From Streptococcus panodentis (GTDB lineage Bacteria > Bacillota > Bacilli > Lactobacillales > Streptococcaceae), in NCBI RefSeq assembly GCF_017884005.1, contig NZ_QFAY01000039.1, forward strand, positions 1-16,690: a stretch of 16,690 nt of DNA, read 5' to 3'. The stretch's first letter is position 1, and each line of letters opens with the position of its first letter. A model generated the notes under the pieces. It did no database searches. It was not told where the DNA came from and saw only the letters and a program-made list of their open reading frames with translations. The position numbers were made by a program, and so were the translations under genes. This document shows, one piece after another, positions 1-6,806 of the stretch.

Positions 1-7
1 TTTTCAT
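1..7 (-). CDS. Probable start of a further lap2-like (DUF3958) gene, cut by the window edge
   Basis: Only the start codon (ATG, bases 7-5) and four A residues lie inside the window. Bases 1-23 match 3271-3293, which is the start of the lap2-like gene at 3277-2916, including the same AGAGG ribosome binding site about 5 bases before the ATG. By that match I infer that another lap2-like gene continues beyond the left edge. The inference rests on the repeat alone and no coding sequence can be read. Confidence 0.4.
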
Positions 8-96
8 TATAACCTCTATATCATTTTACCTCGGCTAATCTGTTTTTGCTGCTTATCTAAATCAAATATATCCGCTTAAGCAAGAGAATGATTAGT
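1..96. repeat. Left copy of a spacer repeat preceding lap2
   Basis: Bases 1-23 are identical to 3271-3293, and bases 57-96 match 3306-3345 at 36 of 40 positions. Between the two matching blocks this copy carries 33 bases and the other 12, a difference of 21. Both copies lie between a DUF4176 gene and a lap2 start. On the minus strand this copy has a short open stretch reading about DIFDLDKQQKQ that stops just before the AGAGG site. It could be the decayed 3' tail of an older DUF4176 gene, because at 13.1 kb the end of an intact DUF4176 gene lies directly beside lap2. The rest of the spacer, bases 97-219, shows no gene that I can support. Confidence 0.6.
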
Positions 97-219
97 CTGT
101 CTCCTAAATCTATTATATTTTTAAAGCAAAAGAGAGGAGACTCCGAAAAGAGAAACCTTTCTTAAATATCTTTAGATTTTAAATTATCAATTAAATACCG
201 ACTTCTCTATAATTTGATA

Positions 220-528
220 CTACTTTAAAGGACCAGTTACTTTACCCTTGGGGTAGGGATTTTGCGAAGAATGTTCCCACTCCTTATATAATTTCAAATA
301 GTTTTGTTCTTCTGACTCTCTATACCCTTCATGTATTACCTGAGCAATATTTTCCTCATTGAAGTAAATCATGGGAACTTGCGGATCAAGACCAACAGGA
401 CAGATACAGCCCGAATAATCAAAATAGTTTATTTGTCCCTCTTCATTCTTACAAAGAGAACCTCGATTTAAAATCATAATTTTACGTTTACCTTCATTTA
501 GAAGGATAATCGTTCCAATTGGATACAT
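220..528 (-). CDS. DUF4176 protein, probable LXG-toxin chaperone
   Basis: This 102-residue protein shows the DUF4176 pattern: an N-terminal PIGT(I/V)xxLN core, then KIMILNR, an NYFDYSGC segment, a conserved (C)xxP(x)G turn and a YFNEENIxxVIHEGY segment. There is no signal peptide or membrane segment, so it should be cytoplasmic. In T7SSb loci DUF4176 proteins are encoded beside LXG toxins and have been reported to act as toxin chaperones or partners; that role here is by family only. Its ATG shares one base with the TAA of the upstream DUF443 gene (TAATG), so the two are probably translationally coupled. It begins PIGTI rather than the LLPIGSVV of the other copies and has a divergent C-terminus ending in VTGPLK, making it the most divergent DUF4176 in the window. 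Confidence 0.8.
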   Translation of the reverse strand: MYPIGTIILLNEGKRKIMILNRGSLCKNEEGQINYFDYSGCICPVGLDPQVPMIYFNEENIAQVIHEGYRESEEQNYLKLYKEWEHSSQNPYPKGKVTGPLK

Positions 529-1181
529 TATTTCCTCTCCCCTCTTTCTATTGTATACTGACAGTTCTCACTATAGCTTAAATCACCTGCTAAAAGTGTA
601 GACATTAGTAATATTAGACCATGAAATATCAGGAAGACTAGAGTCCCCCAATTTAAAATGAAAAAGCTAAACAAAAAGATTAAGAAGTTAAGAATCAGAA
701 CAACCTTAAACTGCTTTTTCATCCAAGGAGCTAATTTGGCTATTTTTATTTTCCCTTGTTCTTTTTTATAAAGACTAAAATTAAATTTCTTTGCCAAAGA
801 TCGAGATGATAAAAAATGGATTAGATTTGCAAGTACTACTGCTAGTATAAAAGCAAGAAACCAATAAATCCATCTTTCAGTAAATGAGAAGCGAGGTAAA
901 TTAAGGTAAGCATCTAAGCTTTCACTAGTTCGAATCCGTCCCGCCCATACTGAAACAGCTAAAAATACTGGTGCTGGAATTAGAAGGGTCTCCAACCAAT
1001 GTTTTTTACGCGTTCGGATTTCCCAAAATTGCGCCTCTGTCAATCGGTAGAGCGTTCGATTGCTAAACCAATTCAGATAAGGAAAAAAATAACCCCACAA
1101 TGTCGGTAGCTTATCCAATAGAAAATATTCCTTACCATCCTCCAATAATATATAACGAAAATTTACATGATGCGCTCGCAT
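528..1181 (-). CDS. DUF443-type polytopic membrane immunity protein
   Basis: This 217-residue protein starts with a short soluble segment (YILLEDGKEYFLLDKLP) and the motif FPYLNWFSNRTLYRLTEAQF, which fits the start of DUF443 proteins. It then has about four hydrophobic stretches, near residues 64-82, 104-123, 157-176 and 178-195, with a basic cytoplasmic loop between the pairs. DUF443 proteins include TsaI of Staphylococcus aureus, which protects against the membrane-depolarising toxin TspA. It sits 15 bases after the toxin gene stop, with an AAAGGAG site 6 bases before its ATG. I infer that it is the immunity protein of the interrupted toxin at 2855-1197. It differs in sequence from the other candidate immunity proteins in the window but has the same overall layout, so they may be remote relatives. 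Confidence 0.75.
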   Translation of the reverse strand: MRAHHVNFRYILLEDGKEYFLLDKLPTLWGYFFPYLNWFSNRTLYRLTEAQFWEIRTRKKHWLETLLIPAPVFLAVSVWAGRIRTSESLDAYLNLPRFSFTERWIYWFLAFILAVVLANLIHFLSSRSLAKKFNFSLYKKEQGKIKIAKLAPWMKKQFKVVLILNFLIFLFSFFILNWGTLVFLIFHGLILLMSTLLAGDLSYSENCQYTIERGERK

Positions 1182-1196
1182 AGTTAGCTCCTTTAA

Positions 1197-2855
1197 TTAC
1201 CACAACAGATTAGGCAACATAGGATTAGAAATAGATCGTAATATTCCTTCTCCAACCCCTGTAGAAAAGTCTCGAACTTCTTTGTTATTCTGATACTGGT
1301 CTCCTGCAAACCAACTAACCCCAGCTGATAAAGCCATTACTCCTAAAGCCATCCATCCAACAGGAGTTGCTGCTGCGATGCCTGCCCCTATAGCACTAAT
1401 CGCTAAACTGATTCCAGTTGAAATTGAATTATGTCCAACCGCTTCTGTTAGTGTCATGTCCTTATTGACCATACCATCATACATTCCTAAACCAAAACCT
1501 ATCCCTGTCAGAGCATAATCAAATCTATTCGCATATTTACTAATATTGCTTCCTGCAGATACCGCATTAGATGCATTTTGGATAGATTGTGGATTGACGA
1601 TGACAAAACTATTCGGCCCAGCTGGACCAGATACCAATGGTTTAATACGTCGAATGAACCCACCAAATCTAACCGCCCCTTCACCTAACATGTCAATTAC
1701 TGTATTGATATTATCCAGTGTTTGCCCATGAGCTTCGTATTGCTGGTTTATACCTTCTAAATATGTTTTTAATGCTTTTTTCACATCCTCAGGCATTCTT
1801 ACATCGGGGAATTTCTCACCGTATTTGATTAGTATTTGGACGTCTTCATCTGATAATTTCCCTTTATGGGATTTCTCCACAATTTTTTTATATTCTGATT
1901 TCTCTGCTGACGCTTTTTCTAGATCTGGATTGATTCCGACATCTGGATGATTTTTCTTATATTCGTCGATAAACTTAGTATCGCTATCGCTCAGTTCTTT
2001 CCCTGCATCCACCTTGTCAATGATAGAACGATATTTCATCTCCTCTGCCTTGACCTGGCGTGCTTGCTGGACATGCTGCAAGACAGAAGCGTCTGCACGG
2101 TCCGGATACTCTGCCGCATAGCGTTCAATAGCCGTCAGCTCTGCTTCCGTCAGAGCTTCCCCATTGTATACCTTCTCCAATGCAGACAGATAGTTGTTCT
2201 CCAAAGCAATCTCCCGGTTAGCCCAGCCTTCATTGACAGCACTGATCCATGTCAGATTCTCCGGCAGGGCAAAGCCGCCCCCACCAAAGGAAGCCGAAAT
2301 CCCTCCTCGTGCTTGGCTGACTGCCCCTTGATAAGCATCCGCTGCTGCACAGGCACTGGGTGACTCTGCACTGAAGGCTAACAAATTGTCCAGCTTTTGC
2401 TGGGCTTCCTGCACCCGTGCATTGGCCGCATCCAGCTGACTTTACAGACTGGCAATTCGGGCTGCGTCTCCTTTGGCCGGTTTCGATTTGGATTGCAGTC
2501 CGGAAATGGAGGCACTCAGGGCCATACAGCCCCTTGAAGCACTGTCTATCTCCGCACGAAGCTGGGCTTCATCCAGATTCTCCGCACCGCATCTTGCCGC
2601 ATAACTATCCGCCAGTGTGTTCGCCGCATCCGCAACTGCTTCAGAGTAGAGAATGCACCCTTTATAATAAGGACTCATGACACTTGTCGCATATGCACGG
2701 GCTGCATCATAGCCTGTTCCTATCAGCTCACCGCCGCTGCCGCCGAAGCTATCAAAGGCACTAATCAACTGGTTGAACCCTGCTACACGTGACTGCGAGG
2801 CAGAAGACATCGTGGAAGACTGTGTCTGCAGACTAGCGTAATTTACCTTTACCAT
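1197..2855 (-). pseudogene. LXG polymorphic toxin gene interrupted by one nonsense codon
   Basis: The N-terminal part (MVKVNYASLQTQSS onwards, with LIGTGYDAARAY as the LxG region) is an LXG domain, the part that pairs with Lap proteins for T7SSb export. Codon 138 (bases 2444-2442) is TAA where the sister toxin at 8567 has CAA (Gln). The same frame then continues without other lesions to the TAA at 1197, for 553 codons in all including both stops. After the LXG domain come a linker of three related repeats and a tip with a glycine-rich hydrophobic stretch (ISLAISAIGAGIAAATPVGW and following) near the end, which suggests a membrane-acting toxin. The gene follows lap2 by about 60 bases with an AAAGGAAG site before ATG 2855. 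A GTG at 2414 could restart translation, but that product would lack most of the LXG domain. Confidence 0.88.
2034..2250. repeat. 217-bp LXG-linker repeat, copy A
   Basis: This segment encodes the linker from WISAVNEGWANREIALE to QQARQVKAEEMK. It is the same length (217 bases) as copies B (5296-5512) and C (7776-7992). By eye it differs from copy B at two positions, while copy C has more changes. It marks the border between the shared N-terminal half and the variable toxin tip and offers homology for recombination between toxin genes. Confidence 0.9.
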
Positions 2856-2915
2856 ATACTTCCTTTCTGTTAGTGAATTTAGATTGCTGAAATCTTTAGC
2901 TAAAACTTTATCAAC

Positions 2916-3277
2916 CTATTGCTTATCACACTCCAGCTTTTTACGCTGATCATGCAGAGCAGTTAATTGCGTCTGATAAGCTTGGTAGCGTTTCTTAATC
3001 TCTTTGTCTTCTTCCTCAAAGTCAACTTCCAGCGTCCGTGTAGTAGACTCAATATCATCTAAAAGATAATGGTAGAAAGCTGAATGAGACGAAGTTACTC
3101 CTAAGTCCAACAAATTCTTAAAGTGAAATAGGGCGCTGCCTTGTGAGGACATTACCTCCTCCTGCGTCACCTTAAACTGACGATATTCAACATCCAAATC
3201 CTCTATTTTATGTTCTAGTTCATACTGGCGACGATGTAACTCATCCAGCTGATCTTGTTTCGATTTTTCTTTTTCAT
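2916..3277 (-). pseudogene. lap2-like (DUF3958) targeting-factor gene with a shifted start frame
   Basis: From about base 3271 down to the stop at 2916 the frame encodes a small charged helical protein resembling the copy at 13115: QDQLDELHRRQYELEHKI, then EEVMSSQGSALFHFKNLLDL, then DDIESTTRTLEVDF. This fits the DUF3958/Lap2 group that binds LXG domains. The expected ATG (3277-3275, with an AGAGG site) is out of frame with it: the ATG frame ends after about 20 codons. One extra A in the A-rich start (ATGAAAAAGAAAAATCG) would restore MKKKKSKQDQLDEL. There is no in-frame ATG before the middle of the protein, and the TTG at 3197 would remove the first helix and has its GAGG site too close. I therefore treat the gene as frameshifted; a sequencing error in the A-run is possible. 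Confidence 0.68.
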
Positions 3278-3345
3278 TATAACCTCTATATCAGTTCTTA
3301 TTTTCCTAAATCAAATATAACCACTTAAGCGAGAGAATAATTAGT
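3271..3345. repeat. Right copy of the spacer repeat preceding lap2
   Basis: This copy pairs with bases 1-96. The block 3271-3293 is identical and contains the lap2 ribosome binding site and start codon. The block 3306-3345 matches 57-96 with four differences. It lies between the DUF4176 gene ending at 3435 and lap2. Further upstream on the minus strand, around 3360-3375, an isolated AAAGGAGAG site is followed by a four- to seven-codon ORF only, which may be a relic of a lost gene start. Confidence 0.6.
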
Positions 3346-3434
3346 TTTTCATATTAATCATCTCTCCTTTTAGTGGTGCAATCTTATTCTTATCTGTTAA
3401 CAATGAAAATTATTTAGTGATTTTTTATTTTTCA

Positions 3435-3740
3435 CTAATCTTTAAACTCTTCAATAGTAAAATGTGGATACGAAATGTTCGGAGCCTCTATTTCGAAAAT
3501 CTGCTGCATATTTTTTTCATCTTGATTAATATAACCTTCAAAAAGCACCTTTGAAATATCTTCTTGATTAAAATAATAAGTTCGTTGGTTTATAACACCT
3601 GATGGATGCAAACAGGCGGAATAATCAAAATAGCCCACACCCTTATCAGATTCATATAAAGCATAACGGCTGATAATCATTAGGTTGACATCGCCATTAT
3701 TCAAGCGAACAACACTTCCAATTGGCAATAATTGTGACAT
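3435..3740 (-). CDS. DUF4176 protein, probable LXG-toxin chaperone
   Basis: The protein has 101 residues and the full family pattern: [49 protein letters not shown], and a C-terminal tail with SYPHF. It is soluble with no signal. Its start ATG has an AAAGGAATT site upstream. It is closest in sequence to the truncated copy at 5686 and the copy at 13437. It is separated from the upstream membrane protein gene by about 180 bases (3741-3919) and from lap2 by about 160 bases. These gaps are unusually long for this locus and show no gene or convincing promoter. Confidence 0.8.
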   Translation of the reverse strand: MSQLLPIGSVVRLNNGDVNLMIISRYALYESDKGVGYFDYSACLHPSGVINQRTYYFNQEDISKVLFEGYINQDEKNMQQIFEIEAPNISYPHFTIEEFKD

Positions 3741-3919
3741 TAGTTTAATTCCTTTTTTATTTATTTTTTATCTAATAGAAGAGAAGTATCCTAAATAGTG
3801 AAAATATAGTTTCTATAACACTGCTAATAGAATCTTTCTACTAGTCCTAGAAGCAAAATTGATAGTACCGTTTATATAAATAACAGATCTAGATAGTCTG
3901 TTCCATTTTTCTTTACGTT

Positions 3920-4474
3920 TTAGGATTCCTCTTTTAGCTGCTTAATAGCCTGTCCGCGCTTTAAATGATTTAATTCTATTAAGGTGAATATTAAGGAGGT
4001 CATCATACAAAAGAAAAACAAAAACAGAAGATCTCCTCCCCAAGAATAAAGTCCTAGACAGACGACAGAAGCAATACAAACAAAAGCAAATCCTTCTATA
4101 ACGAGTTGATTCGTCCTATAAGCAAAAGAATAAAAATCACTTTTTTGATAATAATATTTATCAACCCGATAAAGTCTCTTGTTTTCAAAAGATTTTTTCC
4201 GAAAGAATTTACTTATGATAAACGAAATAATAATTGCTAAAATAACTGATATTATTTTTAAAACACTAGACTGAATAAAGGCAACATTTGTTAATCGCCT
4301 CAAAGCAGGGACAACTAAAACAATCCCCACCCATATCCAAATAGATTGGCTATTACTGTTATAACTGTCTATGGCATATAACTGTGAAGTTTTGCAATCG
4401 TAAAACAAAAATTGCGGTTTTCTATATTCACCTAGCGGTATTAAGTTTCGTACTAAATCATTTTGATTAGTCAT
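3920..4474 (-). CDS. Small 4-TM membrane protein, probable immunity protein of the orphan toxin tip
   Basis: This 184-residue protein has a short N-terminal soluble hairpin (LIPLGEYRKPQFLFYDCKTS, then QLYAID), two hydrophobic helices at about residues 45-62 and 70-90, a basic loop with RLYRVDKYYYQKSDFYS, and two more helices at about residues 123-142 and 145-168. It shares this layout with the proteins at 5691, 6249, 13430, 14039, 14577 and 15152. Its ATG overlaps the toxin stop codon by four bases (ATGA), the arrangement expected of a coupled toxin-immunity pair. I cannot assign a named family with certainty; it resembles the DUF443/TipE kind of T7SS immunity protein in layout only. A plasma-membrane location and a role in blocking a pore-forming tip are inferred. 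Confidence 0.7.
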   Translation of the reverse strand: MTNQNDLVRNLIPLGEYRKPQFLFYDCKTSQLYAIDSYNSNSQSIWIWVGIVLVVPALRRLTNVAFIQSSVLKIISVILAIIISFIISKFFRKKSFENKRLYRVDKYYYQKSDFYSFAYRTNQLVIEGFAFVCIASVVCLGLYSWGGDLLFLFFFCMMTSLIFTLIELNHLKRGQAIKQLKEES

Positions 4475-5535
4475 CCAAACACACTCCCTAGACTTTTACC
4501 GAAGTCTGATATAGCATCACCCACTTTGCCCACAACATCCGATACAGCATTTACAGCGTTTTTACCTACATCAATAACATCATCTTTATAATTATCATAA
4601 ACGTAGTCAAACGCCATTGAGCCTAGCACTCCTATACCAAAGCCTAGAGCCGCTCCAAACGGCCCCCCCATCGCAGTTCCGATTGCAGCAGCTTTTAATC
4701 CTATCGCCGTATGTGCCCCTGTTTTAATCAAGGCATCGCCTGTACTCTCACCGCTAGCTTTTTGCATACCAAAATCAACCAAGGCACCAACAATTGGAAT
4801 GCCATATTTTACTCCATTTTTAACGGCGCCTCTAGCTAGCTGCGCCCATATAGGATTAAAATCAGTTGCAATTGTCACCGTACCTCCACCGACTAAAGCT
4901 GCTGAACGCCCAATTTGGGTTGCATTTATATTGTGGGTAAACCATTCTATTGCGGATTTAGTGAAGGCTTCAACTGCTTTATCTGTTAGTTTAGTTTGAA
5001 GAAGCTCTTTGACATATGACGCCCCGAAATTAATAATTCCTGATTTAATTGATTGGAAAGTCTTATCATCAATCTCACCATTTTTGTAAGCTTTCTCTGC
5101 TTTTGAAATGATTCCTTTAGACTCATCATCAATATTTTTTTGCTCTTTTTTCTTTTCCTCATTTTGATCTAGCGCATACTTGACATTCCCCAGTAAATTA
5201 CTATTCGGATAGCGTGACTCATACTCCTGAAGGGTCTTCGTCTCTTCATCTGTTAACTCTTTCCCAGCATCCACCTTATCAATCAAGCCACGAATTTTCA
5301 TCTCCTCTGCCTTGACCTGCCGTGCTTGCTGGACATGCTGCAAGACAGAAGCGTCTACACGGTCCGGATACTCTGCCGCATAGCGTTCAATAGCCGTCAG
5401 CTCTGCTTCCGTCAGAGCTTCCCCATTGTATACCTTCTCCAATGCAGACAGATAGTTGTTCTCCAAAGCAATCTCCCGGTTAGCCCAGCCTTCATTGACA
5501 GCACTGATCCATATTAAAATATAGCATTTCTTCAT
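4471..5535 (-). CDS. Orphan LXG-toxin tip without an LXG domain
   Basis: From ATG 5535 this frame gives 354 residues. The first eleven come from a DUF4176 gene read out of frame. From WISAVNEGWANREIALE it is the standard LXG linker (repeat motif NGEALTEAELTAIERYAAEY, then KVDAGKELTDEETKTLQEYE), followed by a toxin tip. The tip ends with DFGMQKASGESTGDALIKTG, a glycine-rich membrane-like stretch (AAIGTAMGGPFGAALGFGIG), FDYVYDN and a Gly/Ser tail ending GSVFG, closely resembling the tip of the toxin at 8567. I chose ATG 5535 because GGAG lies 6 bases upstream (5545-5542). An earlier TTG at 5619 is in frame but has no such support. Without an LXG domain the product should not be exported by the usual route. 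It may be a silent tip store for recombination, or an intracellularly made protein held in check by its immunity gene. Confidence 0.68.
   Translation of the reverse strand: MKKCYILIWISAVNEGWANREIALENNYLSALEKVYNGEALTEAELTAIERYAAEYPDRVDASVLQHVQQARQVKAEEMKIRGLIDKVDAGKELTDEETKTLQEYESRYPNSNLLGNVKYALDQNEEKKKEQKNIDDESKGIISKAEKAYKNGEIDDKTFQSIKSGIINFGASYVKELLQTKLTDKAVEAFTKSAIEWFTHNINATQIGRSAALVGGGTVTIATDFNPIWAQLARGAVKNGVKYGIPIVGALVDFGMQKASGESTGDALIKTGAHTAIGLKAAAIGTAMGGPFGAALGFGIGVLGSMAFDYVYDNYKDDVIDVGKNAVNAVSDVVGKVGDAISDFGKSLGSVFG
5296..5512. repeat. 217-bp LXG-linker repeat, copy B
   Basis: This copy differs from copy A (2034-2250) at about two bases and stops abruptly at 5512, where DUF4176 sequence begins. 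Its upstream end is therefore a recombination breakpoint, not a natural gene border. Confidence 0.9.
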
Positions 5536-5686
5536 TCGCGACTCCTGTTGGATATAGACATGCCACATAATCAAAATATCCAATCGTTCCTTCTTTGTTG
5601 TATAGAGGGAAACGTCCAATAATCATTAAATCAATCTCTCCATTATGGAGGCGGACAACACTTCCAATCGGTAGTAAGTTATTCAT
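5492..5686 (-). pseudogene. DUF4176 gene truncated and fused to LXG-linker sequence
   Basis: Residues 1-58 are a normal DUF4176 N-terminus ([38 protein letters not shown]). At the codon after YFN, where intact copies continue with QEDI, the sequence switches to the LXG linker read out of frame and stops after MDQCCQ, 64 residues in all. The conserved C-terminal third of DUF4176 is missing, so function is doubtful. The switch lies between bases 5513 and 5512. The start is supported by an AAAGGA site. Translation of this ORF runs through the start region of the orphan tip and could couple to it. Confidence 0.85.
5542..5545 (-). promoter_or_regulatory. Ribosome binding site for the orphan tip, inside a DUF4176 gene
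   Basis: CAGGAG on the minus strand lies 6 bases before ATG 5535 and decides the start of the orphan toxin tip. In the DUF4176 frame these bases encode part of the TGVANEE segment, so the site probably arose by chance and was put to use, or left idle, by the fusion. Confidence 0.5.
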
Positions 5687-5690
5687 TTGT

Positions 5691-6245
5691 TTATCCTTTC
5701 TTATTCGTATAACTTGGATTTAAAAACTGTTCAAAATGCCTGCGTTTTGTCAAAAAACCATTTGTAAAAAGAAAATATACTGAAAAAACTGACAAATCTA
5801 TTGCTATTAAGAGTATGATGCTAGGATAGATAAAATAAAAGATACTACCAAAAACGATAACCAAAACCACAATAATCGTTAGCCATAAAACACCAAGATC
5901 ATATTTTTTTAACCTTTTTTTAAAAGCTTCATACTCTGCTTGAGAAAAAAGCACTGGTTCAAGAATAATATTTTTATAAATATTTTTATTAAGTATGATA
6001 GCTAATAAAATAGACGCAAGGACAGAAGTTAGGAAAAACAGAACATTCAAAAAACTATTTGAAAAGACAAAATTAAAGATCCCAAACTGGACAATTTGCA
6101 AACCAATCATTGTAGCTAGAAAAACCTTCCCCTCAAATCCTGTACGATTAACTGTCTGTTGTTTCAAGTCTCCATGGCATAAATCTAAATAAATAGCCAC
6201 ATCATCATGAAAACCTAAGCTAATTAAATTTTTATGTGTATACAT
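5691..6245 (-). CDS. Small 4-TM membrane protein, second candidate immunity protein of the intact LXG toxin
   Basis: This protein has about 184 residues from ATG 6245, which I prefer over the TTG at 6248 because GGAG lies 6 bases before it. It has the family layout: a soluble N-terminus (NLISLGFHDDVAIYLDLCHG), two helices at about residues 38-60 and 64-88, a loop with EPVLFSQAEYEAFKKRLKK, and two helices at about residues 110-130 and 133-156. It begins 3 bases after the stop of the previous candidate immunity gene and ends a few bases before the truncated DUF4176 gene, so it belongs to the toxin operon. It may be the true immunity protein of the toxin at 8567, or an orphan against a competitor's toxin. 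Its function is inferred from position and topology only. Confidence 0.65.
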   Translation of the reverse strand: MYTHKNLISLGFHDDVAIYLDLCHGDLKQQTVNRTGFEGKVFLATMIGLQIVQFGIFNFVFSNSFLNVLFFLTSVLASILLAIILNKNIYKNIILEPVLFSQAEYEAFKKRLKKYDLGVLWLTIIVVLVIVFGSIFYFIYPSIILLIAIDLSVFSVYFLFTNGFLTKRRHFEQFLNPSYTNKKG

Positions 6246-6248
6246 CAA

Positions 6249-6794
6249 CTACTCCAATTCTAATTTTTGAATGACAGAAGGCCATTTTTTCAGCTGATAG
6301 TCTGCGTTTAATAAAAATAAAGCCAACAAAGAGACCAGAAGTATGAGAAAGACATCTCCTGTATAACCTCCTATAAATAAAAATGTAGAAAGCAAAATGA
6401 CTAGATAGATAATAAGCTTTATTAGCAGAAAAACGACTCGCCTCACTTTAAGAGTTTTTACGAAATGAATACGTGCTGACTCGTCAAGTGTATACTCTCG
6501 AAGTCTTAAACCGGATTGATATCGATTGGTAACATACTGAGCTAACAGATAAGAGAATCCAATCAGAAGTATCGATAAGATAATCCTAGTACTACTGTTT
6601 TCAAATAAATTTGTTTTTTCAATGATGCCCAGCAAGATTCTCAACACAAAAACCGTTATCGGAACTAAAATATAGGACCAATAATTTTGGGTTTGCTCTT
6701 CTTCCAGTAGAAGGTTATTTTCAAAATCAAAATGAAATACTCTATTCTTATAGGCACCTAAATTAACTAACTTCGTTCTTTTTTTCAACTGCAT
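6249..6794 (-). CDS. Small 4-TM membrane protein, first candidate immunity protein of the intact LXG toxin
   Basis: The gene starts at ATG 6794 (GAGG just upstream, though only 3 bases away), 12 bases after the toxin stop; an in-frame TTG at 6803 is an alternative. It encodes about 181 residues: an N-terminal hairpin (LVNLGAYKNRVFHFDFENNL), then helices at about residues 38-58, 66-88, 115-135 and 138-158, with a loop containing REYTLDESARIHFVKTLKVR. Its position directly after the toxin makes it the best candidate for the cognate immunity protein. It should sit in the plasma membrane and intercept the toxin there. The exact protein family is not recognised. Confidence 0.68.
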   Translation of the reverse strand: MQLKKRTKLVNLGAYKNRVFHFDFENNLLLEEEQTQNYWSYILVPITVFVLRILLGIIEKTNLFENSSTRIILSILLIGFSYLLAQYVTNRYQSGLRLREYTLDESARIHFVKTLKVRRVVFLLIKLIIYLVILLSTFLFIGGYTGDVFLILLVSLLALFLLNADYQLKKWPSVIQKLELE

Positions 6795-6806
6795 GCACCT
6801 CAAGTA

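Noticed and set aside
1197..2855. Natural two-gene split LXG toxin (separate export domain and toxin part)
   Set aside because: The two parts are in the same frame, joined by exactly one TAA where the sister gene has CAA, with no ribosome binding site or spacer for the second part. A nonsense mutation is simpler.
2881..2905. Small inverted repeat (AGATT...AATCT) before the LXG start
   Set aside because: A 5-bp AT-rich stem is expected by chance, and it has no regulatory context.
3414..3438. TTAGTGA...TCACTAA inverted repeat as a terminator after DUF4176
   Set aside because: The 7-bp stem is AT-rich, the loop has 11 bases and no proper T-run follows on the minus strand. It also overlaps the stop codon, so it is not convincing.
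3741..3919. Promoter or small gene in the gap before DUF4176
   Set aside because: AT-rich sequence offers several loose -10-like words but none with a fitting -35 or extended -10; a 6-bp AACAGA/TCTGTT repeat is too weak to call.
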